From an uncultured Kineothrix sp. (GTDB lineage Bacteria > Bacillota > Clostridia > Lachnospirales > Lachnospiraceae): 64,000 bases of DNA. The notes beneath the pieces were generated by a model. That model was not told the DNA's origin. It saw only the letters and a list, made by a program, of their open reading frames with translations, and did no database searches. Numbering within the stretch: position 1 is the stretch's first letter; the number at the start of each line of letters is the position of its first letter. Made by a program: the position numbers and the translations under genes. Positions 1-9,058 of the stretch are shown here, in pieces. The DNA lies in assembly GCA_910588855.1 (NCBI GenBank), contig CAJUSR010000002.1, positions 124,001 to 188,000 on the forward strand, written 5' to 3'.

Positions 1-580
1 GCATGTGCCGGTTGTGGTGCAGGATTATAAAACGGATGAAGTGCTGATGGTAGCTTATATGAATGAAGAAGCGTATGAGATGACTGTCCATACCGGAAAG
101 ATGACTTATTATAGCAGGAGCCGCAATGAACTTTGGATAAAAGGGGATACCAGCGGGCATTATCAATATGTAAAGTCATTGACGGCGGACTGCGATATGG
201 ACACGATTTTGGCGAAGGTTTCCCAAGTAGGGAATGCCTGCCATACGGGAAGCCATTCTTGTTTTTTCAATGAAATTGTACGGAAAGAATATGAAGAGGC
301 AAATCCGCTTAAAGTATTTACATCGGTAATGCATGTAATTGAAGACAGGAAGATTCACCCAAAAGAGGGTTCCTATACGAACTATCTGTTTGAAAAAGGG
401 CTGGATAAGATTTTGAAGAAATTGGGGGAAGAGGCGACGGAAATTGTCATTGCTTCCAAAAACCCGAATCCCAATGAGATTAAATATGAAATTGCCGATT
501 TCCTTTATCATATGATGGTGTTGATGGCGGAAAAAGGAGTGAGTTGGGAAGAGATTATAGAGGAACTGGCAAAAAGATGA
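1..580 (+). CDS. hisI: Phosphoribosyl-AMP cyclohydrolase / phosphoribosyl-ATP pyrophosphatase (partial, 5' end off window)
   Basis: Bifunctional HisIE of cytosolic histidine biosynthesis: the N-terminal part opens the ring of phosphoribosyl-AMP, the C-terminal part hydrolyses phosphoribosyl-ATP. The frame is open to the left edge, so the true start lies outside; a GTG at 5 is only an internal codon. The HisI core shows GDTSGHYQ followed by the metal-binding DCDMDT and the C-H-T-G-S-H-S-C segment. HisE follows with EEATEIVIASKN and EIADFLYHMMVL near the end. The HisI-HisE fusion is usual in Firmicutes. No other his gene is visible; it probably ends a his operon upstream. Confidence 0.95.
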   Translation, partial: HVPVVVQDYKTDEVLMVAYMNEEAYEMTVHTGKMTYYSRSRNELWIKGDTSGHYQYVKSLTADCDMDTILAKVSQVGNACHTGSHSCFFNEIVRKEYEEANPLKVFTSVMHVIEDRKIHPKEGSYTNYLFEKGLDKILKKLGEEATEIVIASKNPNPNEIKYEIADFLYHMMVLMAEKGVSWEEIIEELAKR

Positions 581-707
581 GGCATATAGGGAAAGGCATA
601 AAGTAAGTACATGCGGTATGCCTATGGCTTGCTGCATGGAAAAGCGAAGCATAGATTGCAGGAGGATTTCATATAGTTTAAAAAGAATATGACAGGAACT
701 GCTTATT

Positions 708-1547
708 GTGAAGTTATTAAAGAAATACAAAAAAACTATTTTCGTTGTTTTCTTGCTGTGCGCGATGTTTTTTGCTGGAAGAGGCGTCGGTTATCTGGTA
801 GACGTTTTCCGGTTCCAGGATGGAGACGCTGCAAATTCGGTTGGCTCTTCCCATATTTCGGCTTCGGAGAACTGGGGGCTGGGAGGGTATGGCAATGAAA
901 TGAAGCCTATCGGGATAGCGTCAGCGGAAGAACTAAAGGAATACGACGCCTATTATGTAGGGGATGGGGAAGAGAAAGTTATTTATCTTACTTTTGACGC
1001 AGGCTACGAGAACGGGAATACGGAACCGATATTGGATGCGCTGAAAAAACACCATGCGCCGGCCACCTTTTTTGTGGTAGGGCATTACTTGGAATCGGCG
1101 CCGGAATTGGTAAAACGTATGGTGAACGAAGGGCATTGCGTAGGAAACCATACTTACCATCATCTGGATATGTCACAAATATCGGATATGGATTCTTTCC
1201 GTAAGGAAATGGAAGATGTTTCCAAGTTGTTTGCGGAAATTACCGGAAAAGAGCTTTCCATGTATTACCGGCCTCCACAGGGGAAATACAGCGTGGAAAA
1301 TTTGAGGATGGCAAAAGAAATGGGATATAAAACATTTTTCTGGAGCCTTGCCTATGTGGACTGGTATCAGGATAAGCAGCCCTCCAAAGAGGAGGCTTTC
1401 GAGAAACTGACGGGGCGTATCCACCCGGGGGCAATTGTGCTGCTTCACAGCACTTCCCAGACAAATGGGGAGGTTTTGGATGAATTGTTGGGGAAATGGG
1501 AAAGCATGGGCTATTGTTTCCGCCCATTGTCCGATTTAATCGAATGA
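708..1547 (+). CDS. Polysaccharide deacetylase, PdaA-like (NodB domain)
   Basis: Predicted membrane-anchored peptidoglycan N-acetylmuramic acid deacetylase. Residues 8-30 form one membrane segment, then a short linker and a NodB domain from about residue 90. Motif 1 is TFDAGYENG (95-103), in which the second Asp of the usual TFDDG is Ala; PdaA-type enzymes carry a substituted residue here too (TFDNGYENG), which supports PdaA rather than chitin or xylan deacetylases. Motif 2, GNHTYHHLD (147-155), supplies metal ligands, and RPPQG and LLHS follow. Start is GTG with AGGAAC upstream. PdaA acts in spore cortex muramic-lactam formation, so a sporulation role is inferred, not shown. A strong terminator follows. 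Confidence 0.88.
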   Translation: MKLLKKYKKTIFVVFLLCAMFFAGRGVGYLVDVFRFQDGDAANSVGSSHISASENWGLGGYGNEMKPIGIASAEELKEYDAYYVGDGEEKVIYLTFDAGYENGNTEPILDALKKHHAPATFFVVGHYLESAPELVKRMVNEGHCVGNHTYHHLDMSQISDMDSFRKEMEDVSKLFAEITGKELSMYYRPPQGKYSVENLRMAKEMGYKTFFWSLAYVDWYQDKQPSKEEAFEKLTGRIHPGAIVLLHSTSQTNGEVLDELLGKWESMGYCFRPLSDLIE

Positions 1548-1555
1548 GCTGGATT

Positions 1556-1608
1556 GACGTATGTAAAAAGCTGGTTTGTCAATTTTTTACATACGTCATT
1601 TTTTTTGC
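1556..1608 (+). terminator. Intrinsic terminator after the PdaA-like gene
   Basis: A 15-bp inverted repeat (GACGTATGTAAAAA... with its complement ending at 1597) is followed directly by a run of eight T. It closes the left transcription unit before the chemoreceptor promoter. Confidence 0.9.
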
Positions 1609-1638
1609 TTTTTATTTTGGGAATTTTGCACAATAGCA

Positions 1639-1667
1639 TTGACCTTTATTTCAAAAAAATGTATAAT
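1639..1667 (+). promoter_or_regulatory. Sigma-A promoter of the chemoreceptor gene
   Basis: TTGACC at 1639-1644 and TATAAT at 1662-1667 are separated by exactly 17 bp, 62 bp before the start codon. Being housekeeping-type, it argues against a flagellar sigma-28 promoter at this gene. Confidence 0.8.
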
Positions 1668-1728
1668 AAAAATATTAAAAATTTATAAATTTTATATAGT
1701 TTGAACGGTAGAGAAAGGTAGGCAATGC

Positions 1729-3549
1729 ATGAGAGAAGAGAAAGTTACTAGGGCACAGGGAACAAAAGGATTTCGGAGCCTGACATTTATGTTGATTCTG
1801 ATTATTTTTGTTTTGGTTTCCATTCCGACGGTTGGACTGGCATTTCTGGGAATCCATTATCTGAAACAGTCAATGGATGAATCGATGGAAGTGTATGAGG
1901 AATCCATGACAGATGGTTATTCGATGGAGATTAAATCCCAGGTACAAGGGGCATTGGCCGTAGTACAAAGTTATTACGACCAGAGCCAGAGAGGCGAACT
2001 GACAGAAGAGGAGGCACAGAAAATGGCTGCGGAAGCAGTCCGTGCAATGCGCTACCGGGATGATGCATCAGGATATATTTGGATAGATGGGTCGGATTAT
2101 GTACTGGTGATGCATCCGATTTTAACAGAGCAGGAAGGAACGGACAGATATGATTTGACAGATCAAAACGGTGTGAAAGTGACACAGAACGTAGTCGCAG
2201 CCGCAAAAGCGGGCGGGGGATACAATGAGTTTTATTTTACCAAGTCGGACGGTGTAACGGTTGCCCCGAAGATTGCTTATTCCGAGATGTTTGAGCCTTG
2301 GGGCTGGGCGGTCGCTACGGGGAACTATGTGGACGATATGAATGCTAAGATTGATGACAGGAAGCATTATATCCAGGAGGAATTTTCGCAGATGCTTATG
2401 GTCTACAGCGTTGCGGCGGTCCTCATGTTGTTTGCAGCATTGGCGGTATCCGCTTTGAGTGGGCTGAGGATTACAAAAGGCATTAAACTGGTAGAAGGGC
2501 ATTTGCGCCAGTCGGCAATGGGCGATTTAAGTTTTACGGTGAGCCCTGCCTTGTTAAGAAGGTCTGACGAAATCGGGGAGATGGCGCGTTCGCTGGATAA
2601 TGTCCGCCAGTCGCTGGCAAGTATGCTGGGCAGTATGATACATACCGGAGAAGCTTTGAACCAAAGCAGTGAAAATTTCAGTACAAAATTTGAATACATT
2701 TCAGAGAGCATCCGGAATACCAATCAGGCGATTGAAGATTTGGCACAGGGCGCTACCAACCAGGCGAATGAGACTGAGACGGTAAACGAAAAGATTGTAG
2801 AGCTTGGCGGCGTTATCGAAGTGGAGAAAAACGGTGTGGATAAACTGGAAGAGGCAGTGTCCGCTATGATAGGGCATTCGTCCGGCGCTTCCGAAAGCAT
2901 TCATGAATTGGATAGGATTACTAAAGTTACGATTGAAGCGATTGAAATGGTTTCTGAACAGACAAATAAGAACAACGATTCTGCGGCAAATATCAATAAG
3001 GCAATAGAGATAATCAAGGGATTGGCAAACCAGACCAACCTGCTTTCGCTGAATGCCAGTATAGAAGCAGCAAGGGCTGGGGACGCAGGCAAAGGTTTTG
3101 CTGTTGTAGCAGAAGAAATCAGGAACCTTTCCGAAGAGTCTTCGGGCAATGCAAAAGAAATTGAAGGAATTGTAAAAGAATTAATCCATAATGTGGAAAG
3201 CTCTGTCAGCAAAATGGATGAAGTGACACAAAATGTACAAAAACAGCAGAAATGTCTGGAAGAGACAAGGACAGCATTTATGAATCTGAGCAAAGAAGTT
3301 GCAATGGTAGAAGAGGTAACAAAAGAAATCGGCGGGCAGACGGAGATTTTAGGTTCCCTGAAGCAGATTGTTACGGATTCTGTCAACAGTCTGGCCAGCG
3401 TAGTGCAGGAGAATGCGGCATCTACGGAAGAAACAAGCGCCAGCATGGCACTATTGTCTCAGACAATCGGCGAATGTACTGCGGATACGCAAGGGTTGGT
3501 TGAACTGAGCCATCGCCAGAACGAAGAAGCAGGTAAATTCCGGTTATAA
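1729..3549 (+). CDS. Methyl-accepting chemotaxis protein with single Cache sensor domain
   Basis: Transmembrane chemoreceptor, 606 aa. Order: short cytoplasmic tail, TM1 (about 20-45), extracellular sCache_2-type domain with the typical segment GYIWIDGSDYVLVMHP, TM2 (about 224-246), HAMP (about 250-300), then a long coiled-coil signalling domain. The conserved hairpin tip is present at about 430-470 (NQTNLLSLNASIEAARAG, GKGFAVVAEEIRNL), which contacts CheA and CheW. The C-terminus lacks a CheR/CheB-tethering pentapeptide. The ligand cannot be read from sequence; sCache_2 receptors often sense small organic acids. No che or fla gene is nearby, so it is an orphan receptor in this window. Confidence 0.93.
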   Translation: MREEKVTRAQGTKGFRSLTFMLILIIFVLVSIPTVGLAFLGIHYLKQSMDESMEVYEESMTDGYSMEIKSQVQGALAVVQSYYDQSQRGELTEEEAQKMAAEAVRAMRYRDDASGYIWIDGSDYVLVMHPILTEQEGTDRYDLTDQNGVKVTQNVVAAAKAGGGYNEFYFTKSDGVTVAPKIAYSEMFEPWGWAVATGNYVDDMNAKIDDRKHYIQEEFSQMLMVYSVAAVLMLFAALAVSALSGLRITKGIKLVEGHLRQSAMGDLSFTVSPALLRRSDEIGEMARSLDNVRQSLASMLGSMIHTGEALNQSSENFSTKFEYISESIRNTNQAIEDLAQGATNQANETETVNEKIVELGGVIEVEKNGVDKLEEAVSAMIGHSSGASESIHELDRITKVTIEAIEMVSEQTNKNNDSAANINKAIEIIKGLANQTNLLSLNASIEAARAGDAGKGFAVVAEEIRNLSEESSGNAKEIEGIVKELIHNVESSVSKMDEVTQNVQKQQKCLEETRTAFMNLSKEVAMVEEVTKEIGGQTEILGSLKQIVTDSVNSLASVVQENAASTEETSASMALLSQTIGECTADTQGLVELSHRQNEEAGKFRL

Positions 3550-3646
3550 GTTATAATTTCATAACAGGAAAAGCGCTCTCTGTCCAATCATAAAACGTTG
3601 CTTTGCTGCATAGATTGTGATAAGTAATGGTTGAAGGGCAGATGGA

Positions 3647-4072
3647 ATGGGAAAAGTTTCAACCAACCAAAAGTTGCAGCTAATACGTTCGATAAGGGCA
3701 GAGAGCCAAGATAACCGGATGGCAATGAGGAACCGGGAAAGGATTTTATACGGTGTAGAAAGCAAAGCGGGAGAGGAACTGCCGCTTTATGCAAAAGGAT
3801 ATTATGATGGAAGGGAAAAAGAATTATATGCATTGGAAGATGGCAGCATCCCAATGCAAAGGGGTTCTTTTTCCTTTTTTAAGCTACGCCTCATGCTTTC
3901 CGCAGCCCTTTTTTGCGTTTTCCTTGTGGCGGATTCCGGCTCCGGCAACATCGGCGGCTTTTCTACGGATATGATAAGGGAAGAAATCAATAAAGATTTT
4001 GATGCCGGTTTTGATGAAGTTGTATTTGATTTTGAGGACAATTTCCCGTATACTCTATTTAGCAAGGAATGA
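3647..4072 (+). CDS. Single-pass membrane protein of unknown function
   Basis: 141 aa, not recognised as a named family. The N-terminal 80 residues are charged and contain an RSIRAESQDNRMAMRNRERIL segment likely to be helical; residues about 82-100 (KLRLMLSAALFCVFLVA) form one membrane helix; an acidic tail rich in Asp, Glu and Phe follows, presumably outside. The ATG at 3647 gives the long open frame; the ribosome binding site is weak. It sits 130 bp upstream of the TIGR03960-type gene in the same direction, suggesting co-transcription. Base composition matches its neighbours. Confidence 0.65.
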   Translation: MGKVSTNQKLQLIRSIRAESQDNRMAMRNRERILYGVESKAGEELPLYAKGYYDGREKELYALEDGSIPMQRGSFSFFKLRLMLSAALFCVFLVADSGSGNIGGFSTDMIREEINKDFDAGFDEVVFDFEDNFPYTLFSKE

Positions 4073-4203
4073 AAAGATAAAGACGATTGCAAAGGCTCTA
4101 AACTGTTGGGATATTCATACAAAAGGGTTTTGGTGGATAATCTTGATAAGATATTCAGGAAGTTTTTTTACTTAGCAATTGTCTGAAAGTAGATAGGAGT
4201 ATT

Positions 4204-6075
4204 ATGGGAAAACTGGCATTGAAGGATGAAATATTGCTGCGTGTGGAAAAACCGGCACGATATATCGGCAATGAAGTAAACGCTGTGGTCAAGGATAAGG
4301 AAAATGTATCTGTCAGGGTAGCCATGTGCTTTCCTGATGTGTATGAAATCGGGATGTCTCATCTGGGGATTCAAATATTATACGATATGTTTAACCAGTT
4401 CGAGGATGTATGGTGTGAAAGGGTATATTCGCCGTGGGTGGATTTGGACAAAATTATGAGGGAGGAAAACATCCCTCTTTTTGCGTTGGAATCTCAGGAA
4501 CCGGTAAAAGATATGGATTTTTTGGCTATTACCCTACAATATGAGATGTGTTATACCAATATATTGCAAATTTTGGATTTATCCCATATCCCTTTACATG
4601 CAAAAGACAGGAGCTGGGAGCATCCGATTGTGATTGGGGGCGGGCCTTGTGCCTATAATCCGGAACCGATTGCAGAGTTTTTTGATATTTTTTATATCGG
4701 GGAAGGGGAGACTCGCTACAGGGAATTGCTGGATTTATATAAAGAGTGCAAAAAAAATGGGGCTTCCAGAACGGAATTTTTAGAAAAGGCGGCAAAGCTG
4801 CCGGGGATGTATGTTCCCATGTTTTACCAAGTTAAATACAAAGAAGATGGAACAGTTCTTTCTATGGAGCCAATGCAGGAAGGGATTCCCAGGACAATTT
4901 TGAAAGAAGTGGAAATGGATGTTTCCAATACCTTTTATCCGGAAAAGCCGGTGGTTCCTTTTATTAAGGTGACACAGGACAGGGTCGTGCTGGAAATACA
5001 AAGAGGATGCATCCGTGGCTGCCGTTTCTGTCAGGCAGGGCAGATTTACCGTCCGGTGAGAGAGCGCAGTCTGGACATGCTTAAGGAATACGCTGTAAAG
5101 ATGTTGGAAAGCACAGGGCAGGAAGAGATATCCTTAAGTTCCTTAAGCTCCAGCGATTACTCGAAACTGCCGGAATTGATTGATTTCCTCATCCAGGAGT
5201 GCAGTGGCAAAAAAATTAATATTTCCCTGCCTTCTTTGCGGATTGATGCTTTTTCTTTGGATGTAATGAGCAAAGTACAGGATGTGAAGAAAAGCAGCTT
5301 AACCTTTGCGCCGGAAGCCGGAAGCCAGAGGCTGCGGAATGTTATCAATAAAGGATTGACAAAGGAAGACATTTTAAAAGGGGCGGCGCTTGCTTTCGAG
5401 GGAGGCTGGACAAGGGTAAAGCTATACTTTATGTTAGGGCTTCCTACGGAAAACGAAGAAGATATCCGGGGAATCGGCGAGCTGTCAAATCAGATTGCAG
5501 CCGTATTTTATGAAACGGTTCCAAAAGAAAAGAGGGTAAACGGGAAAGTGCAGATTGTGGCCAGCACCTCCTTTTTTATCCCAAAACCATTTACCCCTTT
5601 CCAATGGGCAGCTATGTGTACCAAAGAGGAATTTTTGGAAAAAGCTTATATTACCCGGGCATCCATTAAGGAACAACTGAACCAAAAAAGCATTAAGTAT
5701 AATTGGCATGAAGCGGATATCAGCGTTTTGGAAGGAGTGTTTGCCAGAGGGGATAGAAAGATTGCAAAAGTAATTGAGCAGGCTTATCGAAGGGGCTGCA
5801 TCTTTGATGCATGGAGCGAGTATTTTAAAAATGATATCTGGATGGAAGCTTTTGAAGAATGTGGTATTGATATTGCTTTTTATACCACAAGAAAACGAGG
5901 TATGGATGAGATATTCCCGTGGGATTTTATTGATTGTGGCGTTTCCAAAGACTTTTTAAAGAGGGAATGGGAAAAAGCTTTGACAGAAACCGTATCCCCT
6001 AATTGTCGCAGCGCATGTCAAGGATGCGGGGCAAACCGGTTCGGGGGCGGCATTTGTTTTGAAAAAACGGTTTGA
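4204..6075 (+). CDS. TIGR03960-type B12-binding-like/radical SAM protein
   Basis: 623 aa. The N-terminal third (VAMCFPDVYEIGMSHLGIQILYD...) resembles a cobalamin-binding Rossmann domain, and the radical SAM core has the CxxxCxxC cluster motif in RGCIRGCRFCQAG at about 267-279. The C-terminus ends in a Cys-rich segment (CRSACQGCGANRFGGG) that may bind a second cluster or metal. The family is widespread in Clostridia and almost always precedes the TIGR03936 partner found 60 bp downstream; the pair can be fused in other species. Substrate unknown; linkage to RNase G and ribosomal protein genes hints at RNA or translation modification, an inference only. Good RBS (TAGGAG) before ATG 4204. Confidence 0.9.
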   Translation: MGKLALKDEILLRVEKPARYIGNEVNAVVKDKENVSVRVAMCFPDVYEIGMSHLGIQILYDMFNQFEDVWCERVYSPWVDLDKIMREENIPLFALESQEPVKDMDFLAITLQYEMCYTNILQILDLSHIPLHAKDRSWEHPIVIGGGPCAYNPEPIAEFFDIFYIGEGETRYRELLDLYKECKKNGASRTEFLEKAAKLPGMYVPMFYQVKYKEDGTVLSMEPMQEGIPRTILKEVEMDVSNTFYPEKPVVPFIKVTQDRVVLEIQRGCIRGCRFCQAGQIYRPVRERSLDMLKEYAVKMLESTGQEEISLSSLSSSDYSKLPELIDFLIQECSGKKINISLPSLRIDAFSLDVMSKVQDVKKSSLTFAPEAGSQRLRNVINKGLTKEDILKGAALAFEGGWTRVKLYFMLGLPTENEEDIRGIGELSNQIAAVFYETVPKEKRVNGKVQIVASTSFFIPKPFTPFQWAAMCTKEEFLEKAYITRASIKEQLNQKSIKYNWHEADISVLEGVFARGDRKIAKVIEQAYRRGCIFDAWSEYFKNDIWMEAFEECGIDIAFYTTRKRGMDEIFPWDFIDCGVSKDFLKREWEKALTETVSPNCRSACQGCGANRFGGGICFEKTV

Positions 6076-6135
6076 AAATTTAATCGCCGTAAGGCAGTAT
6101 AAAATAAGTAAGCAGGTTTGGGAAAGGAAAAGGGA

Positions 6136-6849
6136 ATGAAAGTCAGGATAAAATTTGCGAAGTCAGGAGCGATGCGTTTTATCGGGCATTTGGATGTGAT
6201 GAGATTTTTTCAGAAGGCAATCAGAAGGGCAGGTATTGATGTAGCCTATTCGGAAGGGTTCAGCCCCCACCAGATTATGTCTTTTGCAGCCCCTTTGGGG
6301 GTGGGATTGAGCAGCAACGGGGAATATCTGGATTTGGAAGTGAAATCCCATAACGGTTCTGAAGATATGAAACGACGACTGGAAGAAGCTATGGTGGAAG
6401 GGATAGAGGTTCTTCACATTACGATGCTGGAAGATGGAACGAAAAACGCGATGGCAAGCGTTGCGGCAGCCGAATACTCGGTGAAATTCAGGGAAGGGTA
6501 TGCCCCGGATTTTGACTGGCCGGGTCGGTTGGCGGAATTTTACCAGATGCCATCTATTTTGGTAAAGAAAAAAACAAAAAAAAGTGAAACGGAATTGGAT
6601 TTAAAATCATCTATCTATCGTTTATGGGCTTCAGGGGAAGGAAAAAATGCCATAGCCCATATGGTGGTAAATGCCAGCAGTTCTGGCAATATTAAGCCTG
6701 GCCTGGTGATGGAAGCTTTCCTAAAAAACAATGGGGAAGAACTCCAAGAATTTGCGTTGGAAATCACGAGGGAAGAGACTTTTACCGAGGCGGGAGCGGA
6801 GGACGGGCATCACTTTATCCCGTTAGATGCAGTAGGCAAGGAGTTCTGA
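6136..6849 (+). CDS. TIGR03936 family (DUF2344) radical-SAM-associated protein
   Basis: About 237 aa, cytosolic. The start MKVRIKFAKSG, followed by MRFIGHLDVMRFFQKAIRRAG and YSEGFSPHQIMSFA, is the characteristic N-terminus of DUF2344 proteins. It has no cluster motif and probably acts as substrate-binding partner of the upstream radical SAM enzyme. I chose ATG 6136, directly after an A/G-rich GGAAAGGAAAAGGGA stretch; a TTG at 6118 would add six residues not typical of the family. It ends one base before the RNase gene, so the cluster is translationally coupled. Confidence 0.88.
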   Translation: MKVRIKFAKSGAMRFIGHLDVMRFFQKAIRRAGIDVAYSEGFSPHQIMSFAAPLGVGLSSNGEYLDLEVKSHNGSEDMKRRLEEAMVEGIEVLHITMLEDGTKNAMASVAAAEYSVKFREGYAPDFDWPGRLAEFYQMPSILVKKKTKKSETELDLKSSIYRLWASGEGKNAIAHMVVNASSSGNIKPGLVMEAFLKNNGEELQEFALEITREETFTEAGAEDGHHFIPLDAVGKEF

Positions 6850-6850
6850 A

Positions 6851-8068
6851 ATGAATGGAAAATACATTATTATAAAGTACCAGAGTAAAATAGTTTCTTT
6901 GCTCTTTCAGGAAAACCGCCTTATCCATGCAAATGCGGAAGAAGAAAAGGGGAATTTATTAGGGAATATTTATATTGCAAAAGTAAAACGAGTCTTGAAA
7001 AATATTCATGCGGCTTTTGTGGAAATTGAGCCGGGCTCTCCTTGCTTCCTCAGTCTGGACGGAATAAGGGAGCCGCTTTTGTCCAACAGGCCTTACGACG
7101 GCAGGATTCTTCCGGAGGATGAGATTGCGGTTCAGGTTTATAAAGAGGCCTCGAAAACAAAAACTCCCACAGTTTCCAGTTCTTTATCGCTGGATGGGAA
7201 ATATTGCGTGATATCTACGGGAAAACCGGGAGTAGCGTTTTCCTCGAAACTGTCGGAAAAAGTGAAAAGGCGGATAAAGACAGCTATAGAACAAGAGGAT
7301 ATTCCGGAGAAATATGGTAGGGGATGCGGGATTGTAATCCGCACCAATGCAAACTGCCTAACGGAGGATATTTCCCCGTTGACGGAAGAAATCAGGAGGC
7401 TGTCGGAAGAATTGCAGCAGATAAAAGAAAAGGTAAAATGCCGTACATGTTATTCTCTTCTTTCGGAAAACCTGCCTGCCTATTTGACTGGACTGCGGGA
7501 TGAGTATGGGGGGCAGTATGAGGAAATTGTGACGGATGAACCGGAGATTTATGAGCGGATTGTGAATTACCGTATGGAGAACCCCGGTTTTTGCCTTCCG
7601 GATGTGAGGCTGTATCAGGATGACAGATTGCAGCTATATAAGCTGTACAGTGTCAGGACCAGGCTTAGGGAGGCATTAAGCAAAAAAGTGTGGATGAAGT
7701 CCGGAGGGTATCTTATTATAGAACCTACGGAAGCCTTGACTGTAATAGATGTAAACAGTGGGAAAATGATTGCAGGAAAGGATATGGAAAAAACATATTT
7801 AAACATCAATCTGGAAGCGGCGGAGGAAATTGCCAGACAGCTTTCCTTGCGCAATATATCGGGTATTATCATTGTTGATTTTATCAGTATGCGGCCGGAG
7901 GAACATAATCAAAAATTAATGTCTGTTTTCGGGAATTTACTAAAAAGAGATCCGGTAAGGACAAAGCTGATAGATATTACTCCGCTTGGCTTGGTGGAAA
8001 TCACAAGGATGAAAACAAGTAAACCTTTATGGGAACAATTTGATATCCGTGAGCAATCGGAAAAATAG
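6851..8068 (+). CDS. Ribonuclease E/G family protein
   Basis: 405 aa endoribonuclease for rRNA and mRNA processing. The N-terminal S1-like RNA-binding region contains GNIYIAKVKRVLKNIHAAFVEI; the catalytic DNase-I-like domain carries the metal-binding DVNSGK (about 300) and the second Asp in IIIVDFISM. It ends at PLWEQFDIREQSEK: the Cys-rich zinc-link segment and C-terminal extension of E. coli RNase E/G are absent, as in several short clostridial members. RBS AAGGAG precedes ATG 6851, one base after the previous gene. Confidence 0.9.
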   Translation: MNGKYIIIKYQSKIVSLLFQENRLIHANAEEEKGNLLGNIYIAKVKRVLKNIHAAFVEIEPGSPCFLSLDGIREPLLSNRPYDGRILPEDEIAVQVYKEASKTKTPTVSSSLSLDGKYCVISTGKPGVAFSSKLSEKVKRRIKTAIEQEDIPEKYGRGCGIVIRTNANCLTEDISPLTEEIRRLSEELQQIKEKVKCRTCYSLLSENLPAYLTGLRDEYGGQYEEIVTDEPEIYERIVNYRMENPGFCLPDVRLYQDDRLQLYKLYSVRTRLREALSKKVWMKSGGYLIIEPTEALTVIDVNSGKMIAGKDMEKTYLNINLEAAEEIARQLSLRNISGIIIVDFISMRPEEHNQKLMSVFGNLLKRDPVRTKLIDITPLGLVEITRMKTSKPLWEQFDIREQSEK

Positions 8069-8167
8069 CCGGGAAGCGGATGCTTGACTGGTGCCATAAC
8101 AGCCGGTTCTTCTGCTTATGCAAAAGGGGCGGTTTCCGGGAGAAGGGCTAAAACAGGGAGGAAGGCC

Positions 8168-8722
8168 ATGAAACTGATAAAGATGGAGAAAGTAAAAGAT
8201 GGCAGGTATTTGAAGAATTATGAGCTTACCTATGAGAATAAGGCAGGGAAAGAGAAAAAATACGAAATTGTCAGCCGCAGGGAACTTTCCTCTGTGGAAG
8301 ATATCGGGAAAAGGGCCAGCGGCCTATCCATTGCGGCCATAAGCGAAGGCAAGCTTCTTTTGCTGAAGGAGTTCCGCATGGGAGTAAATAAAACCATATA
8401 TAATTTATGTGCCGGAATGCTGGAAGGAAACGAGACTTTGGAGGAGTGTGCGGCGAGGGAACTGTATGAGGAAACCGGGCTGAAGGTAAAACGGATTATT
8501 GATATCCTTCCGGCTTCATATGCGGCAGTAGCGATTTCCGATACAAAGACCCATATTGTATTCTTGGAGGCACAAGGGGAATTTGAAGATCATACCTCGG
8601 AAAATGAATGGATTGAAGCCGGGTTTTACAGCAAGGAGGAAGTGGGGCATCTACTGAAAACTGCGGAGTTCAGCTCCAGAGCGCAAATCATCGCTTATTT
8701 TTTTACCAAGGGGCTGGTGTAA
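8168..8722 (+). CDS. NUDIX hydrolase (ADP-ribose pyrophosphatase-like)
   Basis: 184 aa. A complete Nudix box is present: G-x5-E-x7-REL-x-EE-x-G-L in GMLEGNETLEEC...RELYEETGL, with metal ligands intact. The upstream strands (NYELTYENKAGKEKKYEIVSRR) and EFRMGVN fit the ADP-ribose/nucleotide-sugar subgroup that cleaves the diphosphate bond of NDP-linked metabolites. Start set at ATG 8168 because GGGAGGA lies 6-9 bases upstream; the frame runs further upstream to TTG 8084 without an RBS. Followed at once by the 18-bp tandem repeat. Confidence 0.88.
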   Translation: MKLIKMEKVKDGRYLKNYELTYENKAGKEKKYEIVSRRELSSVEDIGKRASGLSIAAISEGKLLLLKEFRMGVNKTIYNLCAGMLEGNETLEECAARELYEETGLKVKRIIDILPASYAAVAISDTKTHIVFLEAQGEFEDHTSENEWIEAGFYSKEEVGHLLKTAEFSSRAQIIAYFFTKGLV

Positions 8723-8723
8723 T

Positions 8724-8833
8724 GGGATAATTTTAGTGCAGCTGGATATTTTAGTGCAGTGGGATATTTTAGTGCAGTGGGATATTTTAGTGCAGTGGGA
8801 TATTTTAGTGCAGTGGGATATTTTTTGAGTAGT
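8724..8833 (+). repeat. 18-bp tandem repeat, about six units
   Basis: Units of GGGATATTTTAGTGCAGT start at about 8724 (19 bp variant), 8743, 8761, 8779, 8797 and 8815 (degenerate last copy); 8761-8814 holds three identical copies. Because the unit is a multiple of three, the frame stays open as repeated G-Y-F-S-A-V, but there is no RBS and no sign of a real protein. It lies between the NUDIX stop codon and the rplU promoter. Confidence 0.95.
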
Positions 8834-8902
8834 GGAATCTTTAACAATCTTATTCTATTAAACATAACTATTAATCCTATTAAGCCTATAAACAAAAATT
8901 TC

Positions 8903-8931
8903 TTGACATTCCTGGTACAAAATGCTAAACT
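8903..8931 (+). promoter_or_regulatory. Sigma-A promoter of the rplU operon
   Basis: Perfect TTGACA at 8903-8908 and TAAACT at 8926-8931 with 17 bp between. A start near 8938 would give a leader of about 120 nt containing the L21 leader. Confidence 0.8.
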
Positions 8932-8962
8932 AACGGAGTATGCCGCATAGATAGGCAAAAGT

Positions 8963-9058
8963 GTATCGAACGGAAGAGTGCATAAATGCACCTTGGTTCG
9001 GATACCGCCGTCTCTAGCGAGTAAAGCAGGCGTTGTCCTGTATTATAGGAGGTGCAAT
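8963..9058 (+). ncRNA. Probable L21 ribosomal protein leader
   Basis: Between promoter and rplU lies a structured leader. A long imperfect hairpin spans 8963-9005 (GTATCGAAC pairing with GTTCGGATAC, inner stem GTGCA/TGCAC), then a segment with CCGTCTC, GCGAGTAAAGCAGG and GTCCTG running into TATAGGAGGTG, the RBS. This layout resembles the Firmicutes L21 leader (Rfam RF00559), thought to mediate autoregulation by an operon-encoded r-protein. Recognised by eye, not by covariance search. Confidence 0.65.

Noticed and set aside
8759..8950. Frame encoding G-Y-F-S-A-V repeats
   Set aside because: Follows from the 18-bp unit; no RBS, runs into the rplU promoter.
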